NCBI RefSeq assembly: GCF_001445655.1
Contig: NZ_LNBE01000006.1
Span: forward strand, 1-64,000
DNA length: 64,000 nt
Direction of reading: 5' to 3'
Origin: Streptomyces roseifaciens
GTDB taxonomy: Bacteria; Actinomycetota; Actinomycetes; Streptomycetales; Streptomycetaceae
How positions within the stretch are numbered: the first letter of the stretch is position 1; every line of letters begins with the position of its first letter. Made by a program: the position numbers and the translations under genes. Shown here one piece after another: positions 1-8,994 of this stretch. Under the pieces are notes generated by a model. That model had not been told where the DNA came from, made no database searches, and saw only the letters and a program-made list of their open reading frames with translations.

Positions 1-979
<979 letters not shown>

Positions 980-1053
980 CCACACATCCTTTTCTTGAAT
1001 TCCGGGTCGGTAAGGCGGGCGACTCGCTCAAAGGGGTTTTGTTCAGGGGCGGT

Positions 1054-2643
1054 TCACTCGGGCTGAAGGGCGTCGGGGAGTGCCGAGGCCCTTTCGCGCA
1101 GCAGGTTCTTCTGCAATTTGCCCGTCGACGTCGTGGGGAGCTGCCCGAAGACGATCCGGTGCGGCGCCTTGAAGCGTGCGAGCCGGGCGCGCACGAATTC
1201 GATGAGTTCCTCCTCGCCGACGGCGCCTCCGGGGCGGCGGGAGACGAAGGCGACGGGGACCTCGCCCCAGACCGCGTGCGGGCCCGCCACCACGGCTGCC
1301 TCGGCCACCTCGGGGTGCGCGGTCAGGGCGTTCTCGACCTCCACCGAGGTGATGTTCTCGCCGCCGGAGATGATGACGTCCTTGGCGCGGTCGCGGATCT
1401 CGACGTAGCCGTCGGGGTGGTGCACGGCGAGGTCCCCGGTGCGGAACCACCCTCCGGCCGAGGCCTTCGCGGTGGCCTGCTCGTCGCGGTAGTAGCCGAG
1501 CATGACGTTGTTTCCGCGGAGGAGGATCTCGCCGATCGTCCCGCCGTCGGCGGGGACGTCGTCGCCGTTGCGGTCGACGACGCGCGCGGGTTCCCCGACG
1601 ACGTTGGCGACGCCCTGCCGGCCGGCCTTGCGGACCCGGTCCTCGGGGGCGAGCGCGGCCCATTCGGGCTGCTGGATGCCGAGCAGCGCGTTGCCGAACG
1701 TTTCGGTGAGTCCGTAGAAGTGCGTGATGTTCAGGCCCAGTTCGGTCATCCGCGCCAGCAGGGCCGGCCGGGGCGGTGCGCCGCCCGCGAAGATCCGTAC
1801 GGGGTGCGGGACGGGAGCCGCGTCCGGGTGGTCGGCGAGCATGGTCAGCACGGTCGGGGCCGCGCAGAGGTGGGTGACGCCGTCGGACCGGAGCGCCCGC
1901 CAGACCTCGGCAGGGTCGACCTTGCGCAGGCAGTGGTGCACGCCGCCCGCCGCGGTGACCGCCCAGGGGAAACACCATCCGTTGGTGTGGAACATGGGCA
2001 GCGTCCACAGGTAGCGCGAGGCCGGGTCCATCCGGGTGTGGAAGGCCATGGCCAGCGCATTCAGGTAGGCGCCCCGGTGGTGGTACATCACGCCCTTCGG
2101 GCGTCCGGTGGTGCCGCTGGTGTAGTTGACGGACAGCAGCCCGCGCTCGTCGGCGACCTCGACCTGGTGCGGCGCCGCTCCGGCGACCGCCTCGTCGTAG
2201 CGGTCCGAGCCGATGACGGCCGGCCGTTCGGCGAGCAGGCCGAGCGCGTTCTCCAGGCGGGGCAGGAGCTCTGTGTCGGCCAGCACCAGGCGGGCGCCGC
2301 TGTGTTCGAGGATGTAGGCGATCTCGGCGGGGGCCAGCCGGGTGTTGAGGGCGACGAGCACCGCACCGGCCAGGGGCACCCCGTAGTGCGCTTCGAGCGT
2401 CATGTGGGTGTTCGGCGCGAGGACGCACACCCGGTCGCCCGGCCGGACGTCGTTCTCCGCGAGCAGCCCCGCCAGCCGCCGGGAGCGGTCCCACAGCTCC
2501 GCGTACGTGCACCGGAAGTCGCCGTCGACGACGGCGGGGCGGTCGGCGAACACGGCGGCGGCGCGGCGCAGGAAGGAGACCGGCGTCAGCTCGGTGAAGG
2601 CGTGCCCCGGTGCGCCGGCCGCCGCCACCGCCGGCATCGTCAC
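1054..2643 (-). CDS. AMP-forming acyl-CoA ligase (ANL superfamily)
   Basis: Activates a carboxylic acid as acyl-AMP and transfers it to CoA. The 529-residue protein has the P-loop-like motif YTSGTTGRPKG around residue 170, the FYGLTE A5-type motif, and the C-terminal signatures GWFRTGDLA, YVEIRDRAKDVI and the terminal lysine region STGKLQKN. I start it at a GTG whose last bases overlap the O-methyltransferase stop (GTGA overlap) because GAGG lies 5 bp upstream; an ATG 6 bp further in is the alternative. The overlap indicates translational coupling to the methyltransferase. The substrate cannot be read from sequence. Overall it resembles medium/long-chain or aryl acyl-CoA synthetases rather than acetyl-CoA synthetase. 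Confidence 0.9.
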   Translation of the reverse strand: MTMPAVAAAGAPGHAFTELTPVSFLRRAAAVFADRPAVVDGDFRCTYAELWDRSRRLAGLLAENDVRPGDRVCVLAPNTHMTLEAHYGVPLAGAVLVALNTRLAPAEIAYILEHSGARLVLADTELLPRLENALGLLAERPAVIGSDRYDEAVAGAAPHQVEVADERGLLSVNYTSGTTGRPKGVMYHHRGAYLNALAMAFHTRMDPASRYLWTLPMFHTNGWCFPWAVTAAGGVHHCLRKVDPAEVWRALRSDGVTHLCAAPTVLTMLADHPDAAPVPHPVRIFAGGAPPRPALLARMTELGLNITHFYGLTETFGNALLGIQQPEWAALAPEDRVRKAGRQGVANVVGEPARVVDRNGDDVPADGGTIGEILLRGNNVMLGYYRDEQATAKASAGGWFRTGDLAVHHPDGYVEIRDRAKDVIISGGENITSVEVENALTAHPEVAEAAVVAGPHAVWGEVPVAFVSRRPGGAVGEEELIEFVRARLARFKAPHRIVFGQLPTTSTGKLQKNLLRERASALPDALQPE

Positions 2644-3638
2644 GCGCGCCTCGCGACGATGGCGAACATGTCCAGGGAGAGCGGGAGGACGGAGTGCAGG
2701 GCGAGGCCGGACTGCGCGAACAGGTCCGCGTACTCCTTCTCGCTGCGCTCGGTGCCGCCGACGAGGACCATCATCTGCAGGTCGAACCAGAGCCCGAGGG
2801 AGGACTCGCCGGTCGGCGGGATCGTGCGCTCCAGCACGATGACGGTGCCGTCCGGGTTCATGGCGTCGTGGCAGCGCTTCAGCAGGTCGACGCAGGACTC
2901 GTCGGAACGGCTGTGCAGGATGCGCGACCACAGGTAGACGTCGCCGCCGGTGGGGAGCGAGGCGGTGTAGTCGCCCTCGGCGTAGGAGACGCGGTCCGTG
3001 AGCCCGCGGTCCGCCATGGCGGCCTTCGCGGCCTCGATCACGTGCGCCTGGTCGAAGAGCACGCCTTCGACGTGGGGGGCCGCCTTCAGGACCTCGGAGA
3101 GCAGGGCGCCGGTGCCGCCCGCGATGTCGACGACGGTGCGCGCCGACGAGAAGTCGAAGACCTGCGGCAGGTCGCGGAAGAACGCGCCGCCGGCCATGGT
3201 GCCGTCGAACCGGCGGGCCGACTCCTGGTTGGCGGTGAAGTACGGGTACATCGGGGCGCCGAAGGTGGCCTCGAACGCGGGCTGGCCCGTCCTGACGTTG
3301 TGGAGCAGGTTTCCCCAGGTCTCGTAGAACTCCTCGCCGTACATCAGGGTGAGGTCGCGCAGGGAGTCGGGCGCGTCCTCCTTGAGGAGCTCGCCGGCCG
3401 GGGTGAGCGAGAAGCCGGTCTCGTCGTCGCCCTGCAGGATGCCGAGGCCGGTGAGGAAGCGCATGAGCTGGAACAGCGAGCGCTCGTGGGAGCCGGTGGC
3501 CTCGGCGAGCTCGCGGCTGGTGGTGAGGCCGCTCTCGATGTGCTCGGGGAGGCCCAGTTTGGTGGCCACGTAGACACTCTGCGAGGCCCAGTAGCCGATC
3601 ATCAGGTCCAGAACCTTGCGGGACGGTGACGCAGTCAT
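2640..3638 (-). CDS. SAM-dependent O-methyltransferase (Methyltransf_2 family)
   Basis: 332 residues, the usual length for the dimeric small-molecule O-methyltransferases such as carminomycin 4-O-methyltransferase DnrK. The N-terminal dimerisation winged helix (about 1-100) is followed by the SAM-binding glycine motif VVDIAGGTGALLSEV (about 165-180), an acidic residue after the second strand (LFDQ), and the catalytic-region segment LWSRILHSRSDE, in which the usual general-base histidine is retained as ILH. It is followed by the acyl-CoA ligase with a 4-bp overlap. Acceptor unknown; aromatic hydroxyls are the common substrates of this family. The metK copy downstream in the same run fits a demand for SAM. 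Confidence 0.88.
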   Translation of the reverse strand: MTASPSRKVLDLMIGYWASQSVYVATKLGLPEHIESGLTTSRELAEATGSHERSLFQLMRFLTGLGILQGDDETGFSLTPAGELLKEDAPDSLRDLTLMYGEEFYETWGNLLHNVRTGQPAFEATFGAPMYPYFTANQESARRFDGTMAGGAFFRDLPQVFDFSSARTVVDIAGGTGALLSEVLKAAPHVEGVLFDQAHVIEAAKAAMADRGLTDRVSYAEGDYTASLPTGGDVYLWSRILHSRSDESCVDLLKRCHDAMNPDGTVIVLERTIPPTGESSLGLWFDLQMMVLVGGTERSEKEYADLFAQSGLALHSVLPLSLDMFAIVARRA

Positions 3639-3679
3639 TGCATGGCCTTTCGGGGAACGTGCCGGATCACCGGCGGTTT

Positions 3680-3728
3680 CGCTGCTGTTCGGGCGCTTCC
3701 GTGCGGGGCGCTGCTGTTCGGGTGCTTC
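3680..3728. repeat. 20-bp direct repeat, 29-bp period, upstream of O-methyltransferase
   Basis: Two 20-bp copies at 3680-3699 and 3709-3728 differ at one base (CGCTGCTGTTCGGGCGCTTC and the same with GGGTGC). They fill the 112-bp gap between the first thioesterase stop and the methyltransferase start and would be in the leader of the methyltransferase message. No function is evident; a regulator site or a simple duplication are both possible. Confidence 0.6.
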
Positions 3729-3750
3729 TTCTTTTAAAGAGGCGGGCCGT

Positions 3751-4170
3751 CTACGAGGCCCGCTTCGGGACGTTCTGCAGCCGCAGCTGTCCGCGGGCCA
3801 GGAGGGGGCCGGTGCCGCCGCCGGCCGTGATCTCCACGGACCACACCTGCTGGAGGCCGCCCTGGAACACCGGGTGCGCGGTGACGAGGGCCGGGCCGCC
3901 GGTGGTCGTGACGAACACGTCCGTCGCGTTGTGCACGCCCACGGCGAAGAGGCCGCGGTCCGCGACGGCCTTCGAGGCGCCGACGCTGGCCGCCCGTTCG
4001 ACGACGGTGCTGTGGACGCCGCCGTGCACGACGCCCCAGGGGTTGTGGTGCTGCGGGCCGAGCTCGATGCGGCCCCGGACGCCGTCGCCCGCGACCTCGT
4101 CGAACTCCAGGCCCAGCGCCACGAGGAAGCGGCTCGCGGTGTCGAGGCCCAGGGCGGGGAATGCGGTCAT
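3751..4170 (-). CDS. PaaI-type hotdog-fold thioesterase, copy 1
   Basis: 139 residues, typical length of the PaaI family, which hydrolyses acyl-CoA thioesters as a dimer or tetramer of hotdog folds. The central helix carries the family motif in NPWGVVHGGVHSTVVE, followed by strands ending in RGQLRLQNV. The ATG start overlaps the stop of the next thioesterase (ATGA), so the two are translationally coupled. Longer upstream reading frames in this frame are shadow sequence inside copy 2. It would act on an acyl-CoA made by the ligase or dehydrogenase of the same run, or proofread mis-primed CoA esters. Confidence 0.87.
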   Translation of the reverse strand: MTAFPALGLDTASRFLVALGLEFDEVAGDGVRGRIELGPQHHNPWGVVHGGVHSTVVERAASVGASKAVADRGLFAVGVHNATDVFVTTTGGPALVTAHPVFQGGLQQVWSVEITAGGGTGPLLARGQLRLQNVPKRAS

Positions 4171-4583
4171 GCCTGCTCCTGTCCCGTGCCGGCGCCGGTG
4201 TTCTGCAGCCGCACCTGGCCGCGGGCGAGGGGCTGTCCGTCGGAGACGGTGACCACCCAGATCTGCTGCGTACGGCCCTGGTGCACGGCTTCGGCGACGA
4301 CCTCGGCCCGGCCCTCGGTCCGCGAGCGCAGCAGGTCGGTGGAGACGTGCACGGCCATGGCGTGCCGGCCGGGGCCGGCCGCCGCCGACGCCCCGAAGGA
4401 GGCCGCGCTCTCGACGGCGGTGGTGTAGACGCCGCCGTTGACGATGCCCCACGGGGTGTGGTGGTCCGGTCCGAGGTCGATGTGGCCGCGGACGCGGGTG
4501 GGGCTCACCTCGGTGACGACCAGCCCCGCCGCCGCGACGAACGCGCTCTCGGCCGGCCGGGGGTCAGCGGAAGGCCTGGACAC
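4167..4583 (-). CDS. PaaI-type hotdog-fold thioesterase, copy 2
   Basis: 138 residues, clearly paralogous to the neighbouring copy (shared layout HHxPWGxVxGGVxxT and RGQxRLQNxG), but the HGG of copy 1 is NGG here (TPWGIVNGGVYTTAVE). In this family the first position of that motif helps shape the active site, so the pair may form a heteromer or have different substrates; that is inference. The GTG start lies inside the 3' end of the acyl-CoA dehydrogenase gene (20-bp overlap). Confidence 0.85.
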   Translation of the reverse strand: MSRPSADPRPAESAFVAAAGLVVTEVSPTRVRGHIDLGPDHHTPWGIVNGGVYTTAVESAASFGASAAAGPGRHAMAVHVSTDLLRSRTEGRAEVVAEAVHQGRTQQIWVVTVSDGQPLARGQVRLQNTGAGTGQEQA

Positions 4584-5760
4584 CGGTCACCGCCTTGCCG
4601 ATGGAGAGCAGGTGCATCTCCTCGGTGCCCTCGTAGGTGAGCACCGTCTCCAGGTTCACCATGTGCCGGAACACCGGGTACTCCAGGGTGATGCCGTTGC
4701 CGCCCAGGATCGTCCGGGCGCTGCGGGCGATGTCGAGCGCCGCGCGCACATTGGCGAGCTTGCCCACGCTGATCTGTACGGGGTCCAGGCGGCCGGCGTC
4801 CTTGAGCCGTCCGAGCCGGGCGGCCAGCAGGGACGCCTGGGCGACCTGCACGGCCATCTCCGACAGCTTCCGCTGGGTGAGCTGGAAGCCGGCCAGGGGA
4901 CGGCCGAACTGCTCGCGCTGGCCCGCGTACTCCAGGGCCGTCTCGTAGCAGGCGCGGGCGGCTCCCACCGCGCCCCAGATGATCCCGAAGCGGGCCTCGC
5001 TCAGACAGCTCAGTGGCCCGGAGAGGCCCGCGGCGCCCGGCAGGACCGCGTCGGCGGGCAGGCGCACGCCGTCGAGGACGAGTTCACCGGTCACCGAGAC
5101 GCGCAGCGACAGCTTCCGGGTGATCTTGTTGACGGTGAAGCCCGGCGTGCCGACCGGGACGACGAAGCCGCGGATGCCCTTCGCGCCCCGCTCGGGGTCG
5201 GTCTGCGCCCACACCACGGCCACGTCGGCGAACGGGCTGTTGGTGATCCACATCTTCGAGCCGTCGAGCACCCAGTCGTCGCCGTCGCGGCGGGCGCGGG
5301 TGCGCATGGCGCTCGGGTCCGAGCCGGCGTCCGGTTCCGTCAGGCCGAAGCAGCCGACGGCCTCGCCCGCGGCCATGGCCGGCAGCCACCGCTGCTTCTG
5401 CTCCTCCGAGCCCCACCGGTGGATGGCGTACATCGCCAGCGAGCCCTGGGTGGAGACGAAGGAGCGCAGCCCCGAGTCGACGGCCTCCAGCTCCCGGCAG
5501 GCCACCCCGTACGCCGTGGCGCCGGTGCCCGCGCAGCCGTAGCCGTCGAGGTGCATGCCGAGCAGTCCCAGGGCGCCGAGGTGCTTGACGACCTCGCGCG
5601 GCATGGTGTCGGCCTCGAACCACTCGGCGACGTGCGGGGCCAGCTCGGTCCGGGCGAAGGCCCGTACGGTGTCCCTGATGTCCCGCTCGGTCTCGCCGAG
5701 CTCGTCGTCGACCGCGAGGACGTCCACGGGGTCCAGTTCCGCGACGGAAAGCGGACTCAT
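4564..5760 (-). CDS. Acyl-CoA dehydrogenase, glutaryl-CoA dehydrogenase-like
   Basis: FAD-dependent alpha,beta-dehydrogenase of acyl-CoA thioesters, 398 residues. Motifs include CFGLTEPDAGSDPSAMRT (FAD/substrate loop), WVLDGSKMWITN, and near the C-terminus ILGGNGITLEYPVFRHMVNL followed by TYEGTEEMHL, where the glutamate is the catalytic base. This C-terminal pattern is the one of glutaryl-CoA dehydrogenases, which also decarboxylate glutaryl-CoA to crotonyl-CoA, so a C4-C5 CoA ester may be the substrate. Its 3' end overlaps the thioesterase pair, and the upstream gene encodes the FAD/NAD(P)-binding protein 38 bp away. A housekeeping glutarate pathway gene is the alternative. Confidence 0.88.
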   Translation of the reverse strand: MSPLSVAELDPVDVLAVDDELGETERDIRDTVRAFARTELAPHVAEWFEADTMPREVVKHLGALGLLGMHLDGYGCAGTGATAYGVACRELEAVDSGLRSFVSTQGSLAMYAIHRWGSEEQKQRWLPAMAAGEAVGCFGLTEPDAGSDPSAMRTRARRDGDDWVLDGSKMWITNSPFADVAVVWAQTDPERGAKGIRGFVVPVGTPGFTVNKITRKLSLRVSVTGELVLDGVRLPADAVLPGAAGLSGPLSCLSEARFGIIWGAVGAARACYETALEYAGQREQFGRPLAGFQLTQRKLSEMAVQVAQASLLAARLGRLKDAGRLDPVQISVGKLANVRAALDIARSARTILGGNGITLEYPVFRHMVNLETVLTYEGTEEMHLLSIGKAVTGVQAFR

Positions 5761-5798
5761 GATGACTTCTTTCTTGTGTCGGGCTGGTGTCAGGTTCC

Positions 5799-7694
5799 TC
5801 AGGAAAGGCCGAGCACGGCCCGCGCGATCGAGTCGCTGTCGCCCACGGTGATGGAGTTGACGTTGGGGCGGATGCCGGTCTCGGTGACCCAGTTCGCCCC
5901 TTCCGTCGGCACGCCGAACACATAGCGCCGCGGGTGGACCGACCCGTCGCTCCGGATGACGCGGAAGGGCCGCTCGGTGACGGCCACGCCGCCGGTGACG
6001 TACTCGCCGGCCGAAGCGGTCTGCACCGTGAAGTGCTTCACCTGCTGGTGCTTCTTGAGGTGGACGAGGATCGAGTTGTTCGTACGGGCGAGGTCCACCT
6101 TGGGAAGCCGGGCGTCGATGAGGACGGTGCCGGTGCGGACGTCACCGGGGACGGCCGAGCTGCCGACGAAGACGCCCCGCTCGTGGTCGCAGTCCACCGT
6201 GAACCGGGGACCGGCGACCTCGACCACGCCGGCGTCCATCAGCGCCACGAGCTCCTCGACCCGGCTCCAGGGCGGCCCCAGGGAGAGGAACGCGTGCAGC
6301 GAGTTGAACCAGCCCTCGACGTCGTCCTGGTACGAACGCCCCTCGATGCCGCCGTTGTTCATCACGTAGCGCATCTCGTTGCGGATGTCGCGCAGGACGT
6401 CCAGCGCGGACTTCACGGGGCTGCTGAGGTTGCCCCGGCGTGCCTCGGCGATGTCGTCCACCAGGTAGGAGCGCAGGAATCCGGTCCAGGCGCGGGAGGA
6501 CGCGATGTCGCCGTCGGCCCACGGCCGGGCCACCCGGGCCCAGTCCCAGTACTGCTCCTCCGGGACGTCGAACTTGCGCAGGACGGTGCGCTCGGAGTCG
6601 CAGGACCAGGGGAGCAGGCTGTAGAGCGCGCCGAATTCGTCCGCGACCTCCTCCGACTCCCTGATCGCCACCAGGCGCCGGTAGTAGACGGTCTCGACCT
6701 CTTTGGCGATCAGCGGCCAGCAGTCGCGCCGGAAGTCGAGGGCCCCGGTCGGACCGGCGTTCGACCGCAGCTTGTCGATGTAGGCCTCGGTGAGGACCTT
6801 CGGCTCGTAGCGCAGGTCGCCCTTCTCGTTGTCCGCCCGGCCGTGCAGGGGCACGCCCCGGCGGGAGCCGCAGACGATGTGCGGCTCGCGTCCGGATGGG
6901 CGGTACGTCAGCCCGTCGCCGGTCCGTACGTACGTGCCGCCGCGGCCCTGGGTGAGCAGGGACATGTAGTCGAAGAAGGACAGCCCGAGGCCGCGGATGA
7001 GTACCCGCTGACCCGGGGCGATGCCGCTCAGGTCGGCGTCGGCGGGGTTGGCGGGCGGGAGGAAGAGGCCGCCCGTCGCCGCGGCGAAGCCCCGCAGGGT
7101 CTCCTCGTCGGCGGACGGGTGCACGGCCCCGTGCCCCGTGGCCAGCACGAGCTGGCCGACCTCGGCCGACCGCCCGGCGTCCGTGGTCACGAGCTGCCCG
7201 CCGGCCGCGGTGTCGGCCACCGAGACGACCTTTCCCCGGTGCTCGTGGACGTCGATGGTGTCCGGGCGGTTGCGCAGGATCTCGCCGTAGGCCCATTCGA
7301 GGTAGTGCCCGTAGAAGGACCTGCGGCAGTAACTGTTCTCGTGGACCTCCCGGGCCTCGGCCAGCACGGCCTCGGAGTAGCTCCCGGAGATGTCTCCCGC
7401 CGCCAGCCGGGCCGACCACTCGTACAGGCTCGGGCCCTTGCGGACCGGGCCGGACATCTTCACGGTGTCGTCCGCGAAGGCGGTGATCTGGGAGGCGACG
7501 ATGTTCATGATGAGGTCGGGGGACTGATCGGTCCGCCAGACGTCACCGGAACCGAAGTTCCTGGGTTCGAAGAGATGGATGACAAGAGAATCGCCGATAC
7601 GGTCACGCGCGTTCTCGACAATGCGCTCCAGGACGGACAATCCGCGAGGGCCCACGCCGACTATGCCAACCGTGTGCACTGCCCTAGGTTTCAC
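5799..7694 (-). CDS. FAD/NAD(P)-binding protein (NAD_binding_9-like)
   Basis: 631 residues starting at GTG. The N-terminus has a dinucleotide-binding fold (TVGIVGVGPRGLSVLERIV, about 8-27), then IHLFEPRNFGSGDVWRTDQSP, typical of the large FAD-NAD(P)-binding proteins found singly in actinobacterial genomes and sometimes in biosynthetic clusters. A second glycine-rich stretch (about 195-240) reads GQRVLIRGLGLSFFDY. No catalytic residue can be assigned and no specific reaction is known to me for this subfamily. It is preceded by the carboxymuconolactone-decarboxylase-like gene, so the two are probably co-transcribed. Confidence 0.75.
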   Translation of the reverse strand: MKPRAVHTVGIVGVGPRGLSVLERIVENARDRIGDSLVIHLFEPRNFGSGDVWRTDQSPDLIMNIVASQITAFADDTVKMSGPVRKGPSLYEWSARLAAGDISGSYSEAVLAEAREVHENSYCRRSFYGHYLEWAYGEILRNRPDTIDVHEHRGKVVSVADTAAGGQLVTTDAGRSAEVGQLVLATGHGAVHPSADEETLRGFAAATGGLFLPPANPADADLSGIAPGQRVLIRGLGLSFFDYMSLLTQGRGGTYVRTGDGLTYRPSGREPHIVCGSRRGVPLHGRADNEKGDLRYEPKVLTEAYIDKLRSNAGPTGALDFRRDCWPLIAKEVETVYYRRLVAIRESEEVADEFGALYSLLPWSCDSERTVLRKFDVPEEQYWDWARVARPWADGDIASSRAWTGFLRSYLVDDIAEARRGNLSSPVKSALDVLRDIRNEMRYVMNNGGIEGRSYQDDVEGWFNSLHAFLSLGPPWSRVEELVALMDAGVVEVAGPRFTVDCDHERGVFVGSSAVPGDVRTGTVLIDARLPKVDLARTNNSILVHLKKHQQVKHFTVQTASAGEYVTGGVAVTERPFRVIRSDGSVHPRRYVFGVPTEGANWVTETGIRPNVNSITVGDSDSIARAVLGLS

Positions 7695-7749
7695 AGTGGG
7701 ACTCCGTTGAGGTTTTCCCAGTTCGGGGCGGCTTTGCCAGGTCCGCTGG

Positions 7750-8121
7750 TCAGGACATCGCGTCGCTGATCTGCTTGATCGACCGCACGGTGTCGATCGC
7801 GGCGGGAAACCCGCAGTACACGGCGCACTGGAGGGCGACCTCGACGAGTTCGTCGACCGTGCACCCGTTGCGCAGCGCGCCGCCGATGTGGAGCTCCAGC
7901 TCGTGCTTGCGGTTCATCGCCGTGAGGATGGCGACGGTGAGCAGGCTCCGGAACTTCCGGTCGAATGCGGGCCGTTGCCAGACGGTTCCCCAGGCGAGGC
8001 GTACGACCAGGTCCTGCAGCTCGGCTGCTCCTGCCCATGTGTCGGACACGCCGTCGACATAAGTGTTTCCCAGGACCTCGCGTCGCAGCGCGTCGCCGGC
8101 CGCCCACTCGGATCCAGGCAT
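7750..8121 (-). CDS. Carboxymuconolactone decarboxylase family protein
   Basis: 123 residues, the size of gamma-carboxymuconolactone decarboxylase (PcaC). The helical core is recognisable as RHELELHIGGALRNG-type sequence (here KHELELHIGGALRNG), then CTVDELVEVALQCAVYCGFPAA. The family includes true decarboxylases, AhpD peroxidase partners with CxxC, and anthracycline-tailoring decarboxylases; here the two cysteines near residue 100 are spaced CxxxC, so AhpD chemistry is not supported. It is the first gene of the long minus-strand run ending at metK. A 161-residue frame over the same stretch is a shadow. Confidence 0.85.
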   Translation of the reverse strand: MPGSEWAAGDALRREVLGNTYVDGVSDTWAGAAELQDLVVRLAWGTVWQRPAFDRKFRSLLTVAILTAMNRKHELELHIGGALRNGCTVDELVEVALQCAVYCGFPAAIDTVRSIKQISDAMS

Positions 8122-8364
8122 GCGTCATTCCCCCATGAATTACGTGAACTGCCGCCGCGCCTCTGCGGGACGGCAAGTCCTTGAGGGGAGCTGCCGGAGC
8201 GCTCCCTGGGAAAGACCCTGCCAGCGGGCCGTCCTGCTGCGACAGCTTCCGGGGGCGTCGTGATTGCGACTGTCGTAAACAGGAGAGTCACAAGACGGGT
8301 GTATGGGGCATGTATCGCCCGGCCGGGGGTCGGACCTCGTTCCGGATCCGGACGGCCGCCCTGT

Positions 8365-8919
8365 TCAGGAGCCGGACGGGGCCGTGTGGACGGGTGCCGG
8401 GAACAGGTCCGTCAGGAGCCGGTGGGGCCCCCTGCGCAGGGCCGTGCTGACCCGGTCGTCGCGCAGCGTCGCGTCGGCGCCGGGGCCTTGGCGGATGAGG
8501 AGGTCGGCGGGCGGGGGGACGGTGCCGCACGCGGGACACGCGCCGCCGGCGCCGATGTCGGTGCCGCACGCGGCATGGCTGAAGAGCCGGCGCGAGCCCT
8601 CCGGGGCGAGCCAGCGCTCACCCCACTGCGCCAGGGAGAACACGATCGGCCAGAGGTCGAGCCCGCGCTCGGTGAGGACGTAGTCGACCTCGACGCCCGT
8701 GGTGTGGGGGCGGCGCTCGACGACGCCCACCGCCGCGAGGGCCTTGAGGCGGTCGGCGAGCACGGCGCGCGGGATGCCGAGGTGGGCGTGGAAGTCGCCG
8801 AAGCGCCGCACTCCGTAGAAGCAGTCGCGGAGCACCAGGAGCGTCCACCGCTCCCCGACCACTTCGAGTGCCCGGGCCAGCGAACAGTCCTGGTCTGCGT
8901 AGCCACGTCCCAATGCCAT
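8365..8919 (-). CDS. HxlR-family transcriptional regulator with C-terminal cysteine cluster
   Basis: 184 residues. Residues about 12-100 form the HxlR winged helix (CSLARALEVVGERWTLLVLRD, RFGDFHAHLGIPRAVLADRLKAL, LTERGLDLWPIV). The C-terminal part has CGTDIGAGGACPACG, a zinc-ribbon-like set of cysteines seen in some actinobacterial HxlR proteins. The gene diverges from the MFS exporter, with an imperfect 24-bp palindrome between them, the classic layout of a repressor controlling itself and an efflux pump. The ligand is unknown. Confidence 0.9.
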   Translation of the reverse strand: MALGRGYADQDCSLARALEVVGERWTLLVLRDCFYGVRRFGDFHAHLGIPRAVLADRLKALAAVGVVERRPHTTGVEVDYVLTERGLDLWPIVFSLAQWGERWLAPEGSRRLFSHAACGTDIGAGGACPACGTVPPPADLLIRQGPGADATLRDDRVSTALRRGPHRLLTDLFPAPVHTAPSGS

Positions 8920-8940
8920 GACGAAAGTCTAGCGGTGCAG

Positions 8941-8964
8941 TCACTGAACTATGTGGTTCAATGA
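8941..8964. promoter_or_regulatory. Imperfect 24-bp palindrome, candidate HxlR operator
   Basis: The sequence has arms TCAcTGAAC and GTTCAaTGA around a short centre; 18 of 24 positions obey the dyad. It lies 21 bp upstream of the regulator start and 30 bp upstream of the exporter GTG start, placed to block both promoters. A further half-site-like TGACTGAAC follows at once. Confidence 0.6.
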
Positions 8965-8994
8965 CTGAACTCCACCGATCTCCTGGGGGTAGTA

